DNA from: an uncultured Alphaproteobacteria bacterium
Lineage (GTDB): Bacteria; Pseudomonadota; Alphaproteobacteria; Methylaequorales; Methylaequoraceae
Assembly (NCBI GenBank): GCA_902569095.1
Contig: CACFSX010000008.1
Location: 1-38,570, forward strand
Length of the DNA: 38,570 nucleotides
Reading direction: 5' to 3'
A program made the position numbers and the translations under genes. The notes under the pieces were generated by a model. It had not been told where the DNA came from. It searched no databases and worked only from the letters and a program-made list of their open reading frames with translations. This document shows, piece by piece, positions 1-8,580 of the stretch. How positions within the stretch are numbered: the stretch's first letter is position 1; each line of letters opens with the position of its first letter.

Positions 1-1970
1 TTTGAAAGTTCAATATAAAGATCACAAAAATCATTCCATATAAATTGATATAACTCAGAAATCATTAAATTAAATTTGAAATTCTCTAAATTTTTAATCA
101 CTTTATTTTGTGTTTCAAAAAATCTAGATAAAATCCAATTATTTACTTGTAATTCACAAAATTGTGGAATGAAATCCTTATCATATTTAAAATTATTAAA
201 CTGACTAAACCTAGCAACATTCCAAATTTTTGTAATAAAATTTCTGCTATTTTCGACTAATTTATCAGAAAGTTTAATATCTCTTCCCTGAGTTGACAAA
301 TTTGTTAAAGTAAATCTTAGAGCATCTGAACCATATTTTTCAATCAAATCTAATGGATCAATAACGTTTCCTTTTGATTTTGACATTTTTTGTCCTTTTT
401 CATCCTTGACTAAAGGATGGATATAAATATTCTTAAACGGAATTTCATTCATAAACTCAAGACCCATCATTACCATCCTCGCAACCCAAAAGAAAATAAT
501 ATCAAATCCTGTTACTAAAACATTTGATGGATAAAAATTCTTCAACAATTTTTTATTTTCTGGCCATCCTAAAGTCGAAAAAGGCCAAAGAGAAGATGAA
601 AACCAAGTATCTAATACATCTTCATCTTGACGTAAAATCTTATCTGTTTTGTCTTTAACTTCTAAGATGTTAATTGCCTCCTCTTTTGATTTTGCAGCAA
701 TATTAAGTCCATTTTTAGAATACCAAATTGGTATTCTATGCCCCCACCAAATCTGTCTAGAAATACACCAAGGTTCGATATTATCTATCCAATACTTAAA
801 AGTATTCATCCAGGAGTTTGGATAAAATACAATCTTTTTTTCATTGATTGCTTTTTTAACTTTAACGCTTATCTTCTTGGAGTCCAAAAACCATTGGAAA
901 GTTAACATTGGTTCTATAATTTCATCACTTCTATCTCCTACAGGAAAAACCATTTTATTATTAACAATTTTTAGAATTTTATTGTTTTTTTTAAGTTCAT
1001 CAATCAACTTTTTTCTTGCAACAAATCTGTTAAGACCTTGATACTCAACGGGTGCGTTTTTATTAAGATTAGCTTTTTTATCGAAAATATTAACAAATTC
1101 TAAATCATATTTTTTTCCTATTTCAAAATCATTAAAATCATGTGCTGGAGTAATTTTGACTGCACCAGAACCTTTTTCCGGATCAGCATATTCATCTGTA
1201 AAAATTGGTATACTTTTGTTGAGAACTGGAATGAGTGCTTTTTTACCAACGAAGTGATTAAGTTTTTTGTTTTTTGGATGAATTGCAATACCTACATCGC
1301 CAAACATAGTTTCAGGTCTGGTTGTTCCAACAACTATATCATCTTCACTATTTTCAATTTGATACCTAATAAACCACATTTTACCAACTTTTTCAATTTG
1401 GTTTACTTCAAGGTCTGAAAGGGCAGTTTCAAGTTTTGGATCCCAATTGACTAATCTTTTATCTCTATAAATCAAACCGCGGTTATAAAGATCTATGAAA
1501 ACTTTTTTTACTGATTCACTCAGTCCTTCGTCCATTGTAAATCGAGAAATCTTCCAATCAACTGATGTACCTAATCTTTTCATTTGATTGATTATTTTAT
1601 CACCAGATTCCTCTTTCCAATTCCATATTTTTTCAACAAATTTATTTCGTCCCAATTCAACTTTTGATAATTTGTTTTCTAATTTAAGTTTTTTTTCAAC
1701 TACTATTTCAGTTGCAATTCCGGCATGATCTGTTCCAGGTTGCCATAAAACATTTTTATTAAGTTTTTTATTAAATCTTATTAAAATGTCCTGGAGAGTA
1801 AAAGTAAGAGCATGCCCAATGTGTAAACTACCAGTTACGTTTGGGGGCGGCATCATAATACAGAATGGTTTTTTCTTTTCCTCATTTTTAAAAGAGAATG
1901 TTTTATTTTCAGACCAATGGTCTAAGCATTTTGCTTCAATTTCTGAAAAATTAAATCTTTTATCTATCAT
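1..1970 (-). CDS. valS: Valyl-tRNA synthetase, C-terminus cut by window edge
   Basis: Cytoplasmic class I aminoacyl-tRNA synthetase that charges tRNA-Val. About 656 codons are present, read leftward from the ATG at 1970, and no stop is met before base 1. The class I HIGH motif appears as HMGH at residues 49-52, after the typical MPPPNVTGSLHMGHAL context. The editing domain carries GTTRPETMFGDV. The second catalytic motif is KMSKSKGN with Met529, exactly in frame with the start, so the frame is intact throughout. The family is usually about 880-950 residues, so the anticodon-binding and C-terminal coiled-coil parts lie outside the window. The start is 2 bases past the tolC stop with no Shine-Dalgarno of its own, suggesting co-transcription and translational coupling with tolC. 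In many Alphaproteobacteria popZ lies between tolC and valS; there is no room for it here. Confidence 0.97.
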   Translation of the reverse strand, partial: MIDKRFNFSEIEAKCLDHWSENKTFSFKNEEKKKPFCIMMPPPNVTGSLHIGHALTFTLQDILIRFNKKLNKNVLWQPGTDHAGIATEIVVEKKLKLENKLSKVELGRNKFVEKIWNWKEESGDKIINQMKRLGTSVDWKISRFTMDEGLSESVKKVFIDLYNRGLIYRDKRLVNWDPKLETALSDLEVNQIEKVGKMWFIRYQIENSEDDIVVGTTRPETMFGDVGIAIHPKNKKLNHFVGKKALIPVLNKSIPIFTDEYADPEKGSGAVKITPAHDFNDFEIGKKYDLEFVNIFDKKANLNKNAPVEYQGLNRFVARKKLIDELKKNNKILKIVNNKMVFPVGDRSDEIIEPMLTFQWFLDSKKISVKVKKAINEKKIVFYPNSWMNTFKYWIDNIEPWCISRQIWWGHRIPIWYSKNGLNIAAKSKEEAINILEVKDKTDKILRQDEDVLDTWFSSSLWPFSTLGWPENKKLLKNFYPSNVLVTGFDIIFFWVARMVMMGLEFMNEIPFKNIYIHPLVKDEKGQKMSKSKGNVIDPLDLIEKYGSDALRFTLTNLSTQGRDIKLSDKLVENSRNFITKIWNVARFSQFNNFKYDKDFIPQFCELQVNNWILSRFFETQNKVIKNLENFKFNLMISELYQFIWNDFCDLYIELS

Positions 1971-1972
1971 TA

Positions 1973-3337
1973 TTATTCAATTATATCTAGCCACTTGAAT
2001 TTGACGTCGTCATAATTTTTTGTATTGTCATAATACTTTACATTCAATCCTAAATCTTTAGGGTTGAGACCACCCATGTAAAATATCGTTTCATAATAAG
2101 AATTAAATAGATCTCTGTAAGACTTTACTAGATCAAGTTGTGATTTTAATAATTCTTGCTCTCCATCAAGTAAATCAAGCATTGTACGCTCTCCAAGTTG
2201 CATTTCTTGTCTTAACCCCTCCAAATAAATCTTGTTTGACTCAATTTGTTTTTTGTATGCTTTTATTTTAGAATAGGAATGATCATAAGAGGATATAGAT
2301 GAAGTGATGTTAAATTCAATTTCATCTTTTACTTGTCTTAATAATTGATTCAAAGCAAATAGCTGACTTTTAACTTCTCTGATTTTTGATGAAGCTGCAC
2401 CGGACTGGTATAAAGGAATATCAATCACAGCAAAAGCAGAGAGAACCTCTCTTTTACTATCAGTTCTAAAATAACCTTCATTAATATATGCATCTGCTTC
2501 TAATTTAACACTTGGTAGTTTTTTTCTCTTTAAGGTCTTAATTTTATATTCTAGTGATTTAATTTGATAGATCAAATCATTAACTTTAGGGTTTTTTTTT
2601 AGCCCTAAAGATTTTATTTCATCAACATTTTTTTTGAACTCAAGGACCGCCAAGTCAATTTTGGGAGAGATTGGTTTGGTTCCAAATAAATACAAAAAGT
2701 TAGCAGTTAAAGATTCAAGATTTTTCTCTGACTCTATTAAATCCGATTTTGCTAATGATAACCTTGCATCAGCTATTGAGACGTCTGTGAGTGTGACCTC
2801 TCCGATATCAAATTGTTCCTTGGTTAATTCAAATCTGTTTTTAAGCACTTCTACATTTTTTTTTCTTAATTTGTAGTTCGACTGCTCAGTTGCAAATTCT
2901 GAATAAGTTCTTATCGCATCAATAAATATCTCTTGCTCCTTATCTTGTAAAATATATCGTTCTGAAACAATAGTGTTTTTAGCGACCTTTAAATTACTTA
3001 GGCTACTTCCTCCGTCAAAAATATCCTGTGTAATGGTTATCCCTTTATTCGTTTCTGTTCTTATTCCATCTGAAGTGATATTGAATCCATGAGAATTTGT
3101 ATGTACTTTACCTTTTTGGTAAAAACCTTTAATCTCTGGTCTAAATTCTGAATATGCTTGGGGCATTAATTCGTCTTTTGATTTCAAAATATCTCTATGA
3201 TACTTAATTTTTGGATTAAATTCATAGAGTTTTTCGAGAGACAGTTTAAGATCATTGTTAACTATCTGGTTACACAATAAGTGCTGCGGTAATAAAACAA
3301 ACAGAATTAACCAGAATTTTTTAAAGGCTTTTTTCAT
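1973..3337 (-). CDS. tolC: TolC-family outer membrane efflux protein
   Basis: Outer-membrane channel for type I secretion or RND efflux, 454 residues. An N-terminal signal peptide (basic MKKAFKKF followed by a hydrophobic stretch) is followed by two OEP repeats rich in long coiled-coil helices. The end of the second repeat carries the family hallmark GERTMLDLLDGEQELL followed by SQLDLVKSYRDLFNSYY. Two ATGs are close together. The one at 3337 is preferred because AGGA at 3349-3346 sits 8 bases before it, whereas the same element abuts the ATG at 3343 without spacing. The gene overlaps the 3' end of the upstream pcm-like gene by 17 bases and runs straight into valS. The RND pump and adaptor at 27100-31115 have no outer-membrane channel of their own and could use this one (inference). 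Confidence 0.95.
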   Translation of the reverse strand: MKKAFKKFWLILFVLLPQHLLCNQIVNNDLKLSLEKLYEFNPKIKYHRDILKSKDELMPQAYSEFRPEIKGFYQKGKVHTNSHGFNITSDGIRTETNKGITITQDIFDGGSSLSNLKVAKNTIVSERYILQDKEQEIFIDAIRTYSEFATEQSNYKLRKKNVEVLKNRFELTKEQFDIGEVTLTDVSIADARLSLAKSDLIESEKNLESLTANFLYLFGTKPISPKIDLAVLEFKKNVDEIKSLGLKKNPKVNDLIYQIKSLEYKIKTLKRKKLPSVKLEADAYINEGYFRTDSKREVLSAFAVIDIPLYQSGAASSKIREVKSQLFALNQLLRQVKDEIEFNITSSISSYDHSYSKIKAYKKQIESNKIYLEGLRQEMQLGERTMLDLLDGEQELLKSQLDLVKSYRDLFNSYYETIFYMGGLNPKDLGLNVKYYDNTKNYDDVKFKWLDIIE

Positions 3338-3995
3338 AATCATTTTCCTGGATTATGAAATCTGTCAATTCGTATAAATTTGTATTGAAAAGTTTGGTGA
3401 ATGAAATTATCGAATCAACTTTCTGACCTCTAACAAACTCACCAATATAATCATCTTCTTTAAGAACCGTGTAGATTTCACCATTATCTTTCAATTGTTT
3501 TACTAAAACTTTTGGTATTGATTTAACAGCCCCTTCAATGAAAATCTTATCATAAGGAGAGTTTTTATTATTACCTAAAATTAAATTTGACTTAAAAAAA
3601 ACTGAAGTATTTAAACATCCCATACTTGATAAAATTGAATTTGCTTGCTCAACTAATTTTTTACAATTTTCAACACCAAATACATAGCTGACTAAGTTTG
3701 AGATTATCGCTACAGAGTAACCAGTTAAACAGCCAATTACTAAAACTGAATCATCTTTTGAAAAACTACAATGTTCAAACATTTTTGCCAATACAAATGA
3801 CCTTACTAAATAGCGATTTTTTGAAATCAAAATATCAGAATCACTATATACAACTTCCTTCTCAGAGTCTGGAACAAATAATTCTTTCTTTGTATTGTCA
3901 AATGATTCAATCAAATCTAAATTTTTCACCCCGTTTGGAAGAAGTTGGTTATTGACCATATTAGCTCGCGCTTTATCAAAAAAATTACTATTCAT
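3321..3995 (-). CDS. pcm: Protein-L-isoaspartate O-methyltransferase-like protein
   Basis: SAM-dependent methyltransferase of the Pcm fold, 224 residues. It belongs to the alphaproteobacterial subgroup that begins with an ARxNMVxxQL segment (residues 9-18 here), which supports the start at 3995 over the internal Met at 3959. The SAM-binding loop reads VLVIGCLTGYSVAIIS, so the usual GxGxG is reduced to GCLTG, as in this tolC-linked subgroup. A post-I motif, FGVEN, and the aromatic-poor segment DKIFIEGAV (usually D-I-V-GA) follow. Whether it repairs isoaspartate is uncertain: the subgroup is divergent and its genomic link to tolC is conserved without a known reason. It is the first gene of the pcm-tolC-valS run and is divergent from the tRNA-Cys gene 75 bases away, so the promoter should lie in 3996-4070. 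Confidence 0.85.
   Translation of the reverse strand: MNSNFFDKARANMVNNQLLPNGVKNLDLIESFDNTKKELFVPDSEKEVVYSDSDILISKNRYLVRSFVLAKMFEHCSFSKDDSVLVIGCLTGYSVAIISNLVSYVFGVENCKKLVEQANSILSSMGCLNTSVFFKSNLILGNNKNSPYDKIFIEGAVKSIPKVLVKQLKDNGEIYTVLKEDDYIGEFVRGQKVDSIISFTKLFNTNLYELTDFIIQENDYEKSL
3344..3349 (-). promoter_or_regulatory. Ribosome binding site deciding the tolC start
   Basis: AGGAAA on the minus strand lies inside the end of the pcm-like gene. It is correctly spaced for the ATG at 3337 but touches the alternative ATG at 3343, so it favours the shorter start. Confidence 0.55.
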
Positions 3996-4070
3996 TATAT
4001 TGGGCTGTTAATCTGTCAAACTTTAATATATAAGTATTAATATTTATTACAATATTTAAGAATTAAATGA

Positions 4071-4144
4071 GGTGCGGTGGCGGAGAGGCTACGCACCGGC
4101 CTGCAAAGCCGTGTACACCGGTTCGAATCCGGTCCGCACCTCCA
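4071..4144 (+). tRNA. tRNA-Cys (GCA)
   Basis: A complete 74-base cloverleaf can be folded by eye. The acceptor stem is GGTGCGG with CCGCACC, the D stem is GCG/CGC and the anticodon stem-loop is CCGGC-CTGCAAA-GCCGT. The anticodon is GCA, the variable loop has four bases, and the T arm is ACCGG-TTCGAAT-CCGGT. The discriminator is T and the CCA is encoded at 4142-4144. The outermost anticodon-stem pair is C-T, i.e. unpaired. Confidence 0.97.
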
Positions 4145-4196
4145 AGTTTTTATAAATGTTTTACAATTAAGAAAATTTAACTATTATAACCATAAT

Positions 4197-4272
4197 TCCG
4201 GCGTAGCTCAGTTGGTAGAGCAAGCGACTGTTAATCGCTGGGTCACAGGTTCGAGTCCTGTCGCCGGAGCCA
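4197..4272 (+). tRNA. tRNA-Asn (GTT)
   Basis: A 76-base cloverleaf. The acceptor stem is TCCGGCG with CGCCGGA, the D loop contains the usual AGTTGGTAGAG, and the anticodon loop CTGTTAA gives GTT (Asn). The T arm is ACAGG-TTCGAGT-CCTGT, the discriminator is G and CCA is encoded. It lies 52 bases after tRNA-Cys, likely on the same transcript. The following gene starts only six T residues after the CCA. Confidence 0.97.
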
Positions 4273-4278
4273 TTTTTT

Positions 4279-5280
4279 ATGAAGATATTTATTAGTGGAA
4301 TTGCTGGATTTCTTGGAAGTCACTTAGCCGACGCATTTATTGAAGATGGTCATGATGTTGTTGGTTGTGACAATTTAATCGGCGGCGAATTGGATAATGT
4401 TCCACCAGAGGCAGAGTTTTATCAATACGATTGTTGTTTTCGTAATTCAATGCTTAAAATTACAAAAGGGTGTGATTTAGTATATCATACAGCAGCAACT
4501 GCATATGAGGGATTGTCAGTTTTCTCTCCCCATCTGATTACGCAAAATATTGTTACAGGATCGGTATCTCTGTTTAGTGCAGCGATAGAAAATAAGGTAA
4601 AAAGAATCATTTTTTGCTCATCTATGGCTAGATACGGAACTAATGAAATACCTTTTAAGGAGGAATTTATTCCAAATCCTCAAGATCCATATGGCATAGC
4701 AAAGGTTGCAGCAGAAGATATACTTAAAAATTTATGTGAAGTTCACGGAGTAGAATTTGTTGTTGCTGTGCCTCACAACATAATTGGACCTAGACAAAAG
4801 TATGACGATCCATATCGAAATGTAGCTTCAATTATGATTAATTTAATGTTACAAAACAGACAACCTTATATATATGGAGATGGCAAACAAAAAAGATGTT
4901 TCTCTTATATTGATGATGACTTATTTTGCCTTAAAGAAATGGCTACCAACCAAGATGTCAAAGGTCAAGTTATTAATATTGGTCCAGATGAAGAATTTAT
5001 AACGATAAATACCTTGGCCAATAAAATTGCTAATCAATTACAATTTAATCTTAACCCAAGGTATATAGAAGGTAGACCTCAAGAGGTTTTGAAAGCAACC
5101 TGCAGTGCAGATAAAGCTCGCAAACTTCTGAATTACAAAACCGATACCACTCTAGATGATGGATTGAAAAAAATGATTGATTATATCAAAAAAAAAGGTG
5201 CAAAAAAGTTTAGATACCATCTTGATCTTGAAATTATTAATTCTAAAACACCAAAAACGTGGAAAGAAAAACTGTTCTAA
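4279..5280 (+). CDS. NAD-dependent nucleotide-sugar epimerase/dehydratase
   Basis: Extended short-chain dehydrogenase (GalE/RfbB-like), 333 residues, acting in the cytoplasm on an NDP-sugar; the exact sugar cannot be read. The Rossmann glycine motif is G7-IA-G10-FL-G13. The catalytic set is Ser-Ser-Met around 114-116 with Y138xxxK142 (YGIAK). The substrate-side motif GPRQ and the YGDGKQKRCFSYIDD stretch are typical of this group. The start is fixed because only four residues precede the first beta strand, yet the ATG is six bases after tRNA-Asn with no room for a ribosome binding site. The messenger therefore probably arises by read-through and tRNA 3' processing, or is nearly leaderless. The next gene, a glycosyltransferase, starts 2 bases after the stop, so the two probably build one surface glycan. 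Confidence 0.92.
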   Translation: MKIFISGIAGFLGSHLADAFIEDGHDVVGCDNLIGGELDNVPPEAEFYQYDCCFRNSMLKITKGCDLVYHTAATAYEGLSVFSPHLITQNIVTGSVSLFSAAIENKVKRIIFCSSMARYGTNEIPFKEEFIPNPQDPYGIAKVAAEDILKNLCEVHGVEFVVAVPHNIIGPRQKYDDPYRNVASIMINLMLQNRQPYIYGDGKQKRCFSYIDDDLFCLKEMATNQDVKGQVINIGPDEEFITINTLANKIANQLQFNLNPRYIEGRPQEVLKATCSADKARKLLNYKTDTTLDDGLKKMIDYIKKKGAKKFRYHLDLEIINSKTPKTWKEKLF

Positions 5281-5281
5281 A

Positions 5282-6217
5282 ATGACAAAAATAAGTTTTG
5301 TTTGTCCAATATTTAACAAAAAAAAATACTTAAACCTTGTACTTTCTTCGATCAAAAAACAAACTGGAAGCTTTGAAAAAGAATATATTTTTATTAATGA
5401 TGGGTCTACAGATGGTTCACTTGAATATTTAAAAAATAAAACACAAAAGTGGAAGAATACTTCAATATTGAGTCAAAAAAACAGAGGTCCATCAATTGCA
5501 ACTCAATCAGGCATTGATGTGGCTACCGGTGATTATATAAAACTTGTTGGTGGAGATGATGTCATGTCACCAAATTGCTGTGAGATTTTATTAAAAACAA
5601 TCTTAAAAAAAAAATCAGTGGCAGCGTTTAGCTCCTACAAGTTGTTACAAAATTACAGTAATATTCCATTTGAAAAAAAATTAATCAAGAACTATAGATT
5701 TTTAGAGGACCCTCTTAAAGCTACAATCTCCTCATGTTTTTCAGGAACAACTCCTAATCTTTATTGTAATAAAACAATTCAGAAATATGGCGGGTGTAAT
5801 AAGAAACTTTTTGTTGAAGATTTTTCTTTAGTTTTAAGTTTAGCGCGTTTTGGAAATTTTTGTTTTATAGATAATATTACGTCATTCGGACCGAAGGATG
5901 ACAAAAATAGAATTATGATTGGAAAAAAAACACAACTTATACACGACTATAACGCTGCTTTGTATTACTTCATAAAAAAAAATAAGTTAGATGAATCAGT
6001 ATTAAAAATTGCATGCAGAAAGTCAATTGGAAGAGCAGAAAAATGGTTCAGAAGAGAAAAAAAAAAAACTAAGTTTAATAAAATGAGTTTTCTAAGGATG
6101 TGTTTATTTTTGGGAAGTAAAAATTACTTGAACTTGATAAAGGAATCTTGCTTTTTTATTTACAAGCATTCTAAAAACAAATCCATAAGATATAAAATTA
6201 AAGACTATTCTCCCTGA
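5282..6217 (+). CDS. Family 2 glycosyltransferase (GT-A fold)
   Basis: A 311-residue glycosyltransferase likely adding a sugar to a surface glycan or lipid-linked precursor. The GT2 N-terminus is present as ISFVCPIFNKKKYL, followed by the nucleotide-binding INDGSTDGS and the metal-binding GGDDVMSP in place of DxD. No membrane helix is evident, so it is probably a soluble or peripheral enzyme. The reading frame is open further upstream (to 5177), but the ATG at 5282 is chosen because the conserved fold begins there and it follows the epimerase stop after one base. Its 3' end overlaps the convergent ABC permease gene by 13 bases. Donor and acceptor are unknown. Confidence 0.9.
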   Translation: MTKISFVCPIFNKKKYLNLVLSSIKKQTGSFEKEYIFINDGSTDGSLEYLKNKTQKWKNTSILSQKNRGPSIATQSGIDVATGDYIKLVGGDDVMSPNCCEILLKTILKKKSVAAFSSYKLLQNYSNIPFEKKLIKNYRFLEDPLKATISSCFSGTTPNLYCNKTIQKYGGCNKKLFVEDFSLVLSLARFGNFCFIDNITSFGPKDDKNRIMIGKKTQLIHDYNAALYYFIKKNKLDESVLKIACRKSIGRAEKWFRREKKKTKFNKMSFLRMCLFLGSKNYLNLIKESCFFIYKHSKNKSIRYKIKDYSP

Positions 6218-6996
6218 TTAAAAAGAATTCCTCTTTTTCTTGCAACAAAAATCATTTTCAAAAAAAATAATGTACTTGCTGTTAAATAAAATATATTAAG
6301 TGCAACAATAATAATAAAATTAGATAAAATTAATTTATTTTCAATTAAGAGAAATCTCATAGATTCAAAAATATGTACAGTCGGCAAAATAAGTGCTATA
6401 CCTTGAACCATCTCGGGCAAAGAATTCAATGGATAATATACACATGAAAATGGAAGAATAATAAAGATTATAGCCCAAGCTAATTCTTCAAAGGCTTGGC
6501 CGTACCTTAATACAAGACCAGAAACAATAAACCCAATAGACCACCCAACAACTATTAAGTTAAAAAAAAGAAATATTAGATATAGTCCTAATTCAAAGAG
6601 ATGGAAATTAAAGAAATAGTTTGCAAAAAATACAGCAGGAGTAACACCGATCAATGTTCTTATGAAACTTGTAAGTATCAAACCATAAACCAATTCAATA
6701 TCTTTTAACGGTGTTATGAATAAATTTGGTAAATTTCTTGACCATAACTCCTCAAAAAAAGACATTGTTAAACCAAGTTGTCCTCGAAATAAAACATCCC
6801 ATAAAACTACCGCAGAAAGAATTATGTTCAAAGTACTCCAAATTCCAAAGCTTTCATTAGACATAAAAAAATTGGTAAAATATCCCCAGAAAAGAATTTG
6901 AACTGTTGGCCAATAGAAAATACTTAGAAGTCTAGGAACTGATCCAAAAGAAATATTCTTATATCTAATTAGTAAAGCTAAAATTCTATTAATCAT
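6205..6996 (-). CDS. ABC-2 type transporter permease
   Basis: Membrane subunit of an ABC exporter, 263 residues with about six hydrophobic segments. Examples are IFYWPTVQILFWGYF near residue 30, the SIGFIVSGLVLRYGQAFEE region near 155-175, and a C-terminal helix before the basic tail VARKRG. The LPxFxxxYYPLNSLP segment before the last periplasmic loop is characteristic of DrrB/NodJ/YadH-like ABC-2 permeases. It overlaps the ATPase gene by 8 bases, so the pair forms one transporter. The substrate is unknown. Neighbouring glycan genes on the opposite strand allow a lipid or glycan substrate, but that is only context. Confidence 0.92.
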   Translation of the reverse strand: MINRILALLIRYKNISFGSVPRLLSIFYWPTVQILFWGYFTNFFMSNESFGIWSTLNIILSAVVLWDVLFRGQLGLTMSFFEELWSRNLPNLFITPLKDIELVYGLILTSFIRTLIGVTPAVFFANYFFNFHLFELGLYLIFLFFNLIVVGWSIGFIVSGLVLRYGQAFEELAWAIIFIILPFSCVYYPLNSLPEMVQGIALILPTVHIFESMRFLLIENKLILSNFIIIVALNIFYLTASTLFFLKMIFVARKRGILFNQGE

Positions 6997-7708
6997 CTTT
7001 CAAAAAAATTTCTTTAAGTGAAGAAGATTTATTTTGTTTAATAAGTTCATTTTTTTTTCCATCAAATTTAATTTTTCCATCTTTTAATAAAATAATATGA
7101 GAACACATCTTTTCAATTTCTTCTAAATCATGAGACGTTATTAAGATCGTTGAACTATTTTTTTTTTGAAAGCTTATTATATATTTTCTAATAAATTCTG
7201 ATGTTGAAACGTCTAATGATGCTGTTGGTTCGTCTAAAAGAAGCAACTTTGGATTATTTAATAAAGCTTTACACAAATTTACTCTAGTTTTTTGACCAGA
7301 GGATAGAGTACCGTAAATGTTATCTAGTAAATCTTTAATAAATAAGTCTTCTGATAATTTCAAAATTTTTTTTTTTGGATCCTCAACGTCATATAGTCTT
7401 GCATAAAAAATTAAGTTTTGCATAACTGTAATCTTTTTTGGAAGGTCAACATACGGACTCTGAAAATTTATTTTTTTTAATATTTCATATTTGTTAAATT
7501 CAAGTGATTTATCAAAAATGAAAATTTCTCCGTCAGAAGGAGTTATTAATCCCATTAACATTGCTAAAAAAGTTGTTTTTCCTGCACCATTTTTTCCCAA
7601 AACTCCAATTATTCCTCCATATGGTAAATTTATCGAAACATTATCAATCACTGTTTTCTTATCATATATCTTTGATAAGTTATTTGTTTTAATTGATGTT
7701 TTAGGCAC
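6989..7708 (-). CDS. ABC transporter ATP-binding protein
   Basis: Cytoplasmic ATPase of the exporter formed with the downstream permease, 239 residues. All nucleotide-binding motifs are present: Walker A GKNGAGKTT at 38-46, Q-loop Gln83, signature LSSGQ at 135-139, Walker B LLLLDE at 155-160 followed by P, D-loop SLD, and switch His193 in TSHD. It starts 4 bases after the stop of the SMP-30-like gene, in a three-gene minus-strand operon. Confidence 0.95.
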   Translation of the reverse strand: MPKTSIKTNNLSKIYDKKTVIDNVSINLPYGGIIGVLGKNGAGKTTFLAMLMGLITPSDGEIFIFDKSLEFNKYEILKKINFQSPYVDLPKKITVMQNLIFYARLYDVEDPKKKILKLSEDLFIKDLLDNIYGTLSSGQKTRVNLCKALLNNPKLLLLDEPTASLDVSTSEFIRKYIISFQKKNSSTILITSHDLEEIEKMCSHIILLKDGKIKFDGKKNELIKQNKSSSLKEIFLKDD

Positions 7709-7711
7709 TTA

Positions 7712-8566
7712 TTAGTATTGAAATGCTGTTAGATTATTATTTTTCATCATTGGAATTAAAATTAGATTTTTGTGCATTAATATCTCAAGATCGGCAGCCC
7801 CTTTATTAACTTTAAAGGAATTCGTAACTATGCCTTTTTTATTGATTGAAAAAAGTTTTCCGTTAATCCAATCAGTTGATAAATAACCATTATCTTTATT
7901 AAAAACGATACCATCCAAGTTTCCAATTGGCCGATTGCTGAAAAATTTCTTAATTTCTCTTGTTTTTAAATTTACTTTAATTAGTTTTCCTTTTACTTCT
8001 GTTTCAAAGCCTGTTTTAATTTTACCCCAACTAGCTATTATAAGATTATTTCCTTCAATTAATAATCCATTTGGTGAATCAAGAAGTTTGCTTTGTTTCC
8101 ATATGGTAATATCTTCATTTTTTAACTTATATATTCTATTTTTAAACATGTCTGATGCATATATAATACCGTTTTTATCTGCGACTACATCATTTAAAAA
8201 ACCAGCATCATTTACTGGAATTTTTTTTTTATTCTTATTTAAAATATTAATTTTCCAAATTTTATTCAAATCTGAAATAAACAGATAATCTTTAAAAATT
8301 GCCATACCTTTTGGTGCATCTAATCCAGTAACCCACTTCTTTTCTAAAATTTGACCATCTACACTGATTTTGCTGACGTATCCATTCTTATCCAAATTTA
8401 ACGGATCTCCGTTAATGTTTGAAATATAAATGGCGTTACTATTTTTATCAAAAACAGCTGATTCTGGCTCGTTTAATCCGTCAACAACCCATTTTATCTC
8501 TAAAGAATATATTGGAGAAGAGATAAAAAAAATAAAAATGAAAGTTTTAATAAAAATATTTAGCAT
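7712..8566 (-). CDS. Exported SMP-30/gluconolactonase-like beta-propeller
   Basis: A 284-residue protein with a signal peptide (MLNIFIKTFIFIFFISSPIYS) and about six repeats of SMP-30/NHL propeller type, placing it in the periplasm. Repeat signatures include LDAPKGMAIFKDYLFISD, LNDVVADKNGIIYASD and NLDGIVFNKDNGYLSTD. Candidate metal-site residues typical of SMP-30 enzymes can be placed: Glu35 (PESAVFD), Asn125 (FLND) and Asp218 (NLDG), with Asn166 as substrate-side residue. It could therefore be a lactonase or arylesterase-like hydrolase, or a binding propeller. It is the first gene of the operon with the ABC exporter. The promoter must lie in the 82-base gap shared with divergent cysK. Confidence 0.8.
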   Translation of the reverse strand: MLNIFIKTFIFIFFISSPIYSLEIKWVVDGLNEPESAVFDKNSNAIYISNINGDPLNLDKNGYVSKISVDGQILEKKWVTGLDAPKGMAIFKDYLFISDLNKIWKINILNKNKKKIPVNDAGFLNDVVADKNGIIYASDMFKNRIYKLKNEDITIWKQSKLLDSPNGLLIEGNNLIIASWGKIKTGFETEVKGKLIKVNLKTREIKKFFSNRPIGNLDGIVFNKDNGYLSTDWINGKLFSINKKGIVTNSFKVNKGAADLEILMHKNLILIPMMKNNNLTAFQY

Positions 8567-8580
8567 TTTTTTGTGAAATT

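Noticed and set aside
844-1418. Plus-strand ORFs of 65 and 92 residues near the left edge
   Set aside because: They lie opposite valS, which is open for 656 codons with all class I motifs.
4021-4070. Consensus promoter for the tRNA pair
   Set aside because: TACAAT at 4048-4053 could be a -10 box, but no acceptable -35 lies at the right distance, so it is not annotated.
4077-4295. 72-residue ORF across both tRNA genes
   Set aside because: It reads through tRNA-Cys and tRNA-Asn, whose cloverleaves explain the sequence; the protein has no independent support.
7935-8288. 117-residue plus-strand ORF with hydrophobic stretches
   Set aside because: Antisense to the SMP-30-like propeller; its hydrophobicity is the mirror of AT-rich codons.
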